A stretch of DNA of 64,000 bases, from NCBI GenBank assembly GCA_041305385.1, contig JBFYLO010000030.1, positions 1 to 64,000 of the forward strand, given 5' to 3'. Source of the DNA: JAKAKT01 sp041305385. GTDB lineage: Archaea > Micrarchaeota > Micrarchaeia > Burarchaeales > JAKAKT01. Under the pieces are notes generated by a model. It made no database searches. It was not told where the DNA came from and worked only from the letters and a program-made list of their open reading frames with translations. Below are positions 58,803-64,000 of this stretch, one piece after another. The first letter of the stretch is position 1. Each line of letters opens with the position of its first letter. The translations under genes and the position numbers were made by a program.

Positions 58803-60016
58803 TTCCATACCCTCAAGGTCATGCCTACGGGCTCCCTTTCTGGGCCCTCAAGAATCGCCGTCCTCCGGACAATCACAACCTGCGACTGGAAGGCGGGAGA
58901 AAGGCCGAACTTAAGCTGCTCACCTATTACTGCAACGGAGTCCTGAAGAGGGGCTCCGCCCTCGAGCGAGCCTTCCAAATCCTCTATGTAGTATATTCTG
59001 CCGAATCCATAATTCCAACGGCATATCATGCAGCGTGAAGGTTCTCCTTCCTGGGAAACGATTGTTTTAATCTCCGCGTCTCCCGGGTCGGAATAGAGGT
59101 ACCACCTGCTCGAGCCGAAGCTGACGCCCCTTCCCAGAGAGTCTTTGGGGAGCATGTGCCAAGGGTCAGCGACTTCTCCATCCCCCCATCCGCCTGCCTG
59201 GTAGGCCCCGTGGACTGAAAAATTCTCATCGATTACGTTTGCGCCCTCAGCCCCCTGCCCGACCACTACCAGTATGCCGCCGTTCGAGAGAAACTCCTGA
59301 AGCCCGGTTATGTTGAGGTAGTCGTTTGTGAGGCCTATCCCCGGGTCGCTCGGGTCAAGGTTCTCTATTATTATAGTGCGGTAGGAGCTCTGGTTCATGA
59401 CCAGGTACTGGTTGAAGAAATCAACCTGCTGGGCGAGGCCCAGTATGTTGTACCTGTGTCTAGGCGAGTAGGCCCCGAAGCTTCCCCCCGGAATCTGGGC
59501 CTCGGCGTTGCCCCAATAAAGGTCCCATACGAGCCCGGAGCCCTCGATTTTTTCGAGAATTCTCGCCCTGTTCCGGTCCCTCGCATAGTAAGCAATCGGA
59601 CTCCTGACCACCCCGCTCGTGAGGTTGTAGCCGTCAGAATCCACGAAAACAACATCAAAATCGTAGGCCGTGCCGTCGGATTGAAGCATTGAGAGCCCGC
59701 CAAGCCTGAGCCTGCTCTTTACATCATCGTAACCCATGCCCATAATGGCAGTTATCTTGTTCAGGGAAAGAACCCGCTCTTCAGTCGCGAGGCCGATGCT
59801 CTTTACGTTGGTGGAGTTCCAGTCAATGGGGTTGCCCGGATTTCTCACCAGAAGGTCGGAAACTGAGAGTGAGAGTGTCTGAAGCTCCCTTCTGCTCTCG
59901 ACATCCCTGACCTGGGCGTCGATGCTGCTCCAGACTGTCACAAGAGTCAGGAGGATGGACACGAAAATCGCTAAGCTCAGGACGAAGTCGATAGTAAGCA
60001 GCTGCGCCTTCCTCAA
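58799..60016 (-). CDS. Pilin-like protein with GATase1-like domain (expanded cassette C)
   Basis: 405 residues. N-terminal MRKAQLLTIDFVLSLAIFV is a class III-like signal and helix. Residues to about 130 (DWNSTNVKSIGLATEERVL) and the ending VGMTLRVWK match the short protein at 4432-4953. Between them, about residues 138-370 form an extra alpha/beta domain: TIIIENLDPSDPGIGLTNDY, LQEFLSNGGILVVVGQG and WNYGFGRIYYIEDLEG, the class I glutamine amidotransferase-like fold seen in membrane-linked proteins of unknown role; no catalytic Cys-His-Glu triad was identified. Probably a minor pilin carrying a binding domain. Confidence 0.72.
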   Translation of the reverse strand: MRKAQLLTIDFVLSLAIFVSILLTLVTVWSSIDAQVRDVESRRELQTLSLSVSDLLVRNPGNPIDWNSTNVKSIGLATEERVLSLNKITAIMGMGYDDVKSRLRLGGLSMLQSDGTAYDFDVVFVDSDGYNLTSGVVRSPIAYYARDRNRARILEKIEGSGLVWDLYWGNAEAQIPGGSFGAYSPRHRYNILGLAQQVDFFNQYLVMNQSSYRTIIIENLDPSDPGIGLTNDYLNITGLQEFLSNGGILVVVGQGAEGANVIDENFSVHGAYQAGGWGDGEVADPWHMLPKDSLGRGVSFGSSRWYLYSDPGDAEIKTIVSQEGEPSRCMICRWNYGFGRIYYIEDLEGSLEGGAPLQDSVAVIGEQLKFGLSPAFQSQVVIVRRTAILEGPEREPVGMTLRVWK

Positions 60017-60020
60017 ATTA

Positions 60021-60428
60021 TCAGCCCGGGGATATTACAACCTCTCCGTTCTGGTTTGAAATCAGATTGTAACCTACTCTCGGGTTCCCGGTGACGTTTG
60101 ATGTTATTATCGGCATTATGTAATAGCCACCGGTCCAGGAAATCTCGACAAACTGGTGCGTTGTGTTCACTGAAAGGGAGTAGCCCGTGTGGCTTGCCAG
60201 ATATTCCGGGATGGAGAACCTGTGGGAATACCCCCTGCCGACTATCACTGCAGTGTTGATCTCGGTGGAGACGACCTCCGCAATCCGCTTCCCGTCCATC
60301 TCGGTCCGCTGGGCGTATATCATCTCATCCCTGTCCCTCTCGATGACCATGACAACAAGGAATATGATTATCAATGCTGATATCAGGGCAAACAGTTCTA
60401 TGGCAGCCTGGCCTTTTCTTCCTTTCAA
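60021..60428 (-). CDS. Pilin (class III signal peptide, expanded cassette B)
   Basis: About 135 residues from the TTG at 60428, which follows GAGGGTG by 6 nt, the same arrangement as at 4432; a GTG at 60437 is the alternative. LKGRKGQAAIELFALISALI is a clear class III signal with Gly-Gln cleavage and Glu. The mature domain has DGKRIAEVVSTEINTAVIVG, SVNTTHQFVEISW and the ending NQNGEVVIS, matching member B of the minimal cassette (NEGGIVEIS). No Cys. It is second in the operon, 5 nt before the GATase-like gene. Confidence 0.83.
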   Translation of the reverse strand: MKGRKGQAAIELFALISALIIIFLVVMVIERDRDEMIYAQRTEMDGKRIAEVVSTEINTAVIVGRGYSHRFSIPEYLASHTGYSLSVNTTHQFVEISWTGGYYIMPIITSNVTGNPRVGYNLISNQNGEVVISPG

Positions 60429-60468
60429 AACCCCCACCCTCGTTCAAGTCCGGTATGGAACTGCAGCC

Positions 60469-60915
60469 CTAGCCGCAGTATCCCCCTTCCCCATCTGTTA
60501 CGTTTATCCAGTTGGAGGAACCTATCTGCACGGCTTCCACTGAAATCCTGTGGGTGCCGGGCGTCTGATGCCTGAGGCACCCGGTGACGTTGCCGAGCGT
60601 TTCCTCATAAACATCGGTGACCCCGTCGTAAGTATAGACGCTTATGGAAATCTCGTGGCCGCTCACGTTGGAGCTTGCAACGTTGTCCGGCATGGTAACG
60701 TATATGGAGAACTTCGCAGGCGGGCCCTGCACATAGACCGCGTCGGCAGCCTCGGCGATTTTCGTGACAGCGTGCTTCGCATAGGCGACCCGCAGGTCAG
60801 CAGTTGTGCTGCTTATGGTGAATGTTGTCTGGGCCCAGAGCACCAGCAGGATGATGAGCATGAAGCCGACTATTATGACGTATTCTGTTGTTATCTGGCC
60901 TCGCTTGCTCGCCAT
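60469..60915 (-). CDS. Pilin (class III signal peptide, expanded cassette A); first gene of the 17.4-kb pilus operon
   Basis: About 148 residues from the ATG at 60915, positioned about 25 bp from a CTTTATAAAG box, so leaderless; a GTG (60936) and an ATG (60924) in frame are less likely. MASKRGQITTEYVIIVGFML is a class III signal with Gly-Gln cleavage and Glu. The mature part shares AKHAVTKIAEAADAVYVQG and FSIYVTMPDNV with the pilin at 3453-3881. Two Cys at TGCLRH and GGYCG may form a disulfide. It opens the operon whose genes run without real gaps to 43487. Confidence 0.85.
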   Translation of the reverse strand: MASKRGQITTEYVIIVGFMLIILLVLWAQTTFTISSTTADLRVAYAKHAVTKIAEAADAVYVQGPPAKFSIYVTMPDNVASSNVSGHEISISVYTYDGVTDVYEETLGNVTGCLRHQTPGTHRISVEAVQIGSSNWINVTDGEGGYCG

Positions 60916-60937
60916 GAAAATCATTGGAATCGCCACC

Positions 60938-60947
60938 TTTATAAAGT
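60938..60947 (-). promoter_or_regulatory. TATA box of the large pilus operon
   Basis: CTTTATAAAG (palindromic core TTTATAAA) lies 23-32 bp upstream of the ATG at 60915. The 225-bp gap up to 61162 also contains a G/C-rich imperfect inverted repeat (TCGCAC ... GTGCGCGA near 60978-61006). No other promoter of this quality was found inside the operon. Confidence 0.55.
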
Positions 60948-61161
60948 TATTCGGTTGGCGTTAAAAAAAATCGAATTCCTCGCACGCGCGCGAAAGAGGT
61001 GCGCGATTTCGAAGCCAGTTTCTTATTATCTCTCTTAACGAGCGGAAGAATGGAGCAAATTCAATCTCAACGGAAAGCTCTGGGTACTCCTGGAGTAGAA
61101 AGCAACTTTACTTAAGAGTTGTACAACAACACGTCTGCTGCCAAGTTTTCTGATGCGAACT

Positions 61162-61746
61162 TCAAAACAACGATTGCTTGCTGCTCGGGAATTGTTGATT
61201 GTGCACCTTCTTTCCTGGGCCGGAGTTCACACCATATCTATTTGGAAATAGGTGGTGGTTTCGTTGAGACAATGTCCCGTCTCCAGGTAACTTGTGGCCG
61301 GATGACTGCACGGTCTTTCTTTCAAGTTTTTTCGCTATCTGTTCCGTAATTTCTGGCACTTTGGCAGGAGTTACATCTTTGAACAAAATCACGTTGGGAG
61401 GACGGGTGGCGAGGAGTCTGTCCAATTGTGCGTTAGTGGCTTCACCTGGATGTGTAGAGATTATGAACATTTTGTCGCTTGGATTTATTTCGCGTATTTT
61501 GCTTATAACGGCTTTTAAATCATCATTCCCAACTTTCAGTTGCTCATCCAAAGCTATGAGGAAAAAACAGGGGGTTTTCATGTCTGGGTTAGCTTCGAAC
61601 TTTTTTTGCCGCGCCACTAAATCAATTCCGGTGCCGGAGTACACCGGAAACGTAGTGGTAAAGTTTTCGAAAATATAACTTCCTTGTCCTTTTTGCGTTC
61701 CGTCTAGGAAGACCAGATAATTGGAGTCCAACATAACCACCTGCAA
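61162..61746 (-). CDS. Unknown protein with receiver-like half
   Basis: 194 residues, not recognised with confidence. The segment FFLIALDEQLKVGNDDLKAV, then KMFIISTHPGEATNAQLDRL and NVILFKDVTPAKV follows the strand-helix layout and the late Lys of CheY-like receiver domains (beta3 Asp region, beta4, beta5 Lys), but the beta1 acidic pair is unclear and the phosphorylatable Asp is not obvious. The C-terminal 45 residues are basic and disordered. If it is a degenerate receiver, the H-box-like protein at 39853 could be a partner, which is speculation. Confidence 0.45.
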   Translation of the reverse strand: MQVVMLDSNYLVFLDGTQKGQGSYIFENFTTTFPVYSGTGIDLVARQKKFEANPDMKTPCFFLIALDEQLKVGNDDLKAVISKIREINPSDKMFIISTHPGEATNAQLDRLLATRPPNVILFKDVTPAKVPEITEQIAKKLERKTVQSSGHKLPGDGTLSQRNHHLFPNRYGVNSGPGKKVHNQQFPSSKQSLF

Positions 61747-61865
61747 GAATTTCTAAAATATTATGCTGAAACAACTTTATAAAGCTTCGTTTTTTGTTGT
61801 TAAGCGAGGCATATGCTGGATTCTTTTGGAAAGTGTTTTATTTGTTCGGGAAACAAGCGAAAAGC

Positions 61866-63152
61866 ATGAGAAATTTTGTCCTTCTCGCCGAGAAGCTTGG
61901 GGCTGATGAATCCGAAGTCTGCCGCCTCTCAGGCTCCTCTTTTTCAGTTTCGAAAGAGGGCGCCGACGTTGAGACCAAGGAGTTCTCCGCGAGCGAGGGC
62001 TATGCCATCCGGGTGCTCAAGGACCGCAGGGTGGGGTTTTCGTATTTTGCAAAAGGAGGGGACGCTGAAGGGGGGATAAAAAGAGCGCTTGCGCTTTCCA
62101 AATTCTCCCATGAATCCGGTTTCCATTTTCCATCATCTTTCGATTACCGTGAAGTCGAAACTTTCGACAAACGGGTCGAGTCCCTGAGCGAAGAGGAAGG
62201 CGTGCGCATGCTGAAGCAAGGGACCGAGTCAGTCAAGAAGCCTGCCGAGGCAGCGAAGGCAGGGCTCGATTACGGCTCAAGCCGGATGGAGATTGAAAAC
62301 AGCGCTGGGCTTTCCATCTCGCGACGCTCAACATACATCTCATGCTTCTTCCACTGCACCCACGGGAAAAGCAGCGGCTCGTCGTTCAGGGATTCGCGAT
62401 TCCTGGACTTCGAGCCTTCTGGAATAGGGAAGGAGGCCTCTGAACGGGCAATCGAAGCAGCGGAGGCCAAACCGCTGAAGACCGGCCCGATGGCAGCTGT
62501 GTTCGAGGCCGAGGCCCTCTCATCGCTCTTTTATTCGCTGCTGCTTCCTTCGTTTCACGGCGAGCGCGCCCATAGGAAGGTTTCGGTTCTGCATGACAAG
62601 CTCGGGGGAAAAATCTCCTCGGAGGAGCTCACGCTCACCGATGACCCGCTCTTCCGCGGGCCCGGCTCCTCCTCTTTCGACGGGGAAGGGAGCCCCTGCA
62701 AGCCCAAGAACCTAATCCGGAACGGGGTAGTCTCGAATTTCCTATTCGACTTGAAGACTGCTGCCCTGGCAAGGGATTCGCTCTCCCCCTCCTCTGGGAA
62801 CTGCAGGCGTTCCTCATACGGCTCCGAGCCCGGCATCGGGTCAAGCAATTTGGTTGTGGAGAACGGCAATGAGAAGGATGCCCTCGAGATTTGCGGCAAA
62901 GGAATTCTCGTCTGCTCGGTTTTCGGCGAGCACACCGCGAATGACCTTACCGGGGAATTCTCGGTCTCCGTGGACAGGGGCTTTGAGATTCGCGGCGGGA
63001 AAAAAGGAAAGCCTGTGCGCGGGAATGTGATTTCCGGAAATGTTTTCGAGCTGGTTAAGGGAATAACGGCGATTGAGAAAAAGCAGGAGAGAGTTGGGAG
63101 TTTCGTCTCTCCGAGAATTGCTTTTGAGGGAATACAACTTGTGGGGAAATAG
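61866..63152 (+). CDS. tldE: TldE/PmbA-like partner of TldD
   Basis: About 428 residues from the ATG at 61866 (an upstream TTG start would add 24 residues). The architecture is that of TldD/PmbA: an N-terminal LGADESEVCRLSGSSFSVSK, SSRMEIENSAGLSISRRSTY, and the Gly-rich C-terminal AYGSEPGIGSSN-like and FSVSVDRGFEIRGGKKGKPV segment. The HExxxH zinc site of TldD is absent, as expected for TldE, which completes the heterodimer cavity. TldD is encoded at 14880-16232 on the opposite strand, so the pair is not an operon here. Confidence 0.88.
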   Translation: MRNFVLLAEKLGADESEVCRLSGSSFSVSKEGADVETKEFSASEGYAIRVLKDRRVGFSYFAKGGDAEGGIKRALALSKFSHESGFHFPSSFDYREVETFDKRVESLSEEEGVRMLKQGTESVKKPAEAAKAGLDYGSSRMEIENSAGLSISRRSTYISCFFHCTHGKSSGSSFRDSRFLDFEPSGIGKEASERAIEAAEAKPLKTGPMAAVFEAEALSSLFYSLLLPSFHGERAHRKVSVLHDKLGGKISSEELTLTDDPLFRGPGSSSFDGEGSPCKPKNLIRNGVVSNFLFDLKTAALARDSLSPSSGNCRRSSYGSEPGIGSSNLVVENGNEKDALEICGKGILVCSVFGEHTANDLTGEFSVSVDRGFEIRGGKKGKPVRGNVISGNVFELVKGITAIEKKQERVGSFVSPRIAFEGIQLVGK

Positions 63153-63155
63153 ACT

Positions 63156-63740
63156 CTAATTCGGCTTCCCCTGAAGGTTTCCCTGTATCACGTGCATGAA
63201 ACTCGAACCCGGTATGTTCGGGCTCGAATTGAGCCTGTATTGGATGAACACGATTCCCTTAAATCTCTCAGTCGAGGGCAGGGAGTCTATGAACCCCGAG
63301 CCGTCTGCTTGGTAGCATACCACTTTAAGCTCGAATGACTCCCTTGCGAGGACAAACGGCTGACTGGTGCTCGAGACGTGCTGCCCATTGACGGAGGGAT
63401 AAGTGGTTCCAAGAGGGGCAGACAGAGGATCGTTCCATACTCTATCAACAGGCAGGGCAGTGGAAGGGTTTATCGCTTGGGCGCTGCATATAACTCCTGA
63501 GATGACAATTGCATCGTCGAACTGGTTTTTCATCGTGAGCTTGGCCGCTGGGTCGCCCTTCTTCAGGTAGTGGGACTCGCATTGAATGCCCTTTTGGAAG
63601 ACGCAGATTTCCGGAGGGTTGAAGAGGGAATCCAGGACTCCAGAGGAAAACAGCGCTGCAATTATTATAATTACGACGACTCCTGCGATGGTATAGTTGC
63701 TCAGGTACTCGGTGCCAGACTGTCCCCTCAAGTAGCCCAT
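63156..63740 (-). CDS. Pilin-like protein (class III signal peptide)
   Basis: 194 residues. MGYLRGQSGTEYLSNYTIAG is a class III-type signal with Gly-Gln and Glu, but the hydrophobic helix (VVVIIIIAALFSSGVL) is preceded by a more polar stretch than usual. The mature domain has Cys at ICVFQKGIQCESHY, VICSAQ and VVCYQADG. A TATA-like TTTTTATACA lies about 25 bp upstream of the ATG at 63740. It is convergent with tldE (3-bp gap). Sixth clear class III pilin in the window, position isolated from motor genes. Confidence 0.8.
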   Translation of the reverse strand: MGYLRGQSGTEYLSNYTIAGVVVIIIIAALFSSGVLDSLFNPPEICVFQKGIQCESHYLKKGDPAAKLTMKNQFDDAIVISGVICSAQAINPSTALPVDRVWNDPLSAPLGTTYPSVNGQHVSSTSQPFVLARESFELKVVCYQADGSGFIDSLPSTERFKGIVFIQYRLNSSPNIPGSSFMHVIQGNLQGKPN

Positions 63741-63906
63741 GCCTACCTATTTGCGAGGTATGTATAAAAACTTTAGCATGATTGCTTCTCCTCTTTTTCT
63801 GGGAACAGTAACCCCGTAGAACTGCTCCTCGCGCAAGCTCGCGGCGACTGCAGTCTCGCCCACGTCCACAGGGAAAGCCATTTATATTAATTGAAAAAAA
63901 AGTAGT

Positions 63907-64000
63907 ATGGTTATTATGAAACCTTTCCTCAGGTCCTTTTTATTTGCGCTTTTCATAATGCTCATGGTCTTCCTGTCCCTTCTCGTGATGCCTGACCTCA
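63907..64000 (+). CDS. Membrane protein, N-terminal fragment
   Basis: Gene truncated by the right edge; 31 residues visible (MVIMKPFLRSFLFALFIMLM and further hydrophobic residues). The start is ATG at 63907, about 17-28 bp past ATTTATATTAAT (63879-63890), so leaderless. The single hydrophobic helix could be a signal peptide or a membrane anchor. Nothing more can be said. Confidence 0.5.
   Translation, partial: MVIMKPFLRSFLFALFIMLMVFLSLLVMPDL

Noticed and set aside
60966..61010. G/C-rich inverted repeat as a further member of the palindromic element family
   Set aside because: Pairing is short and interrupted, and there is no flanking duplication.
63747..63881. 44-codon open frame on the - strand (MAFPVDVGETAVAASLREEQ...)
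   Set aside because: It lies just upstream of a pilin gene that has its own promoter, lacks a ribosome site, and is too short to support without homology.
1..64000. CRISPR arrays, rRNA genes and transposases
   Set aside because: No regularly spaced direct repeats, no rRNA-like blocks and no DDE or HUH transposase motifs were found on either strand.

Overview
The window reads as chromosomal DNA of an archaeon, most likely a small-genome DPANN-type lineage (Micrarchaeota/Diapherotrites-like; inference from gene content only). Support includes Orc1/Cdc6, archaeal SepF, Rpo7 and Spt4, a CPSF-type beta-CASP nuclease, a PIN-ATPase-KH protein, a TET-type M42 aminopeptidase, many class III signal peptides (Q-A-A-M-E-Y type), and TATA-like boxes about 25-30 bp upstream of leaderless ATG/GTG starts. 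Where a Shine-Dalgarno exists it is usually GAGGTG or GGTGA about 5 nt before the start. No tRNA, rRNA, CRISPR or insertion-sequence transposase was recognised.

Layout. 1-3.4 kb: glycosyltransferase fragment, beta-CASP RNase, winged-helix membrane protein and two paralogous membrane proteins. 3.45-6.1 kb (+): a compact five-gene cassette of pilin-like and class III-like proteins, one of which is interrupted in frame by a 153-bp palindromic element. 7.2-11.2 kb: a pilin, a PEP carboxykinase and an orphan PEP-synthase N-domain protein. 11.2-14.8 kb (-): pilus motor set 1 (ATPase, TadB-like, TadC-like). 14.9-17.8 kb: TldD, a small membrane protein and an M42 peptidase. 17.8-19.3 kb: a structured intergenic region and twin major pilins. 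19.3-27.1 kb: hydrolase, Cys-rich lipoprotein and a 1591-residue orphan. 27-36 kb: RNA, tRNA and replication genes (PINA, DEAD helicase, Sua5, Mtq2-like methyltransferase, MNT-HEPN pair, TrmJ, SepF, Orc1/Cdc6). 36.5-39.8 kb: HD protein, then a transcription operon (PIN, Rpo7, Spt4, phosphoesterase, S26e-like protein, B-box protein). 39.85-43.5 kb: H-box-like protein, NFACT-R protein, membrane protein and radical SAM enzyme.

The centrepiece is 43.5-60.9 kb (-), a near-gapless 17.4-kb operon. Its order is two pilins, a pilin-like protein carrying a GATase1-like domain, a 1914-aa and a 1233-aa VWA protein, a further class III-like protein, a pilin, a winged-helix/coiled-coil protein, a secretion ATPase, TadB-like and TadC-like. 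It looks like a complete type IV/Tad-like pilus with two PilY1-like surface adhesins. The 3.45-6.1 kb cassette contains short homologues of its first genes in the same order, so the window holds a minimal and an expanded version of one pilin cassette and two motor sets.

The window closes with a receiver-like orphan, TldE/PmbA (the partner of the TldD 45 kb away), another pilin and the start of a membrane protein that runs off the edge.
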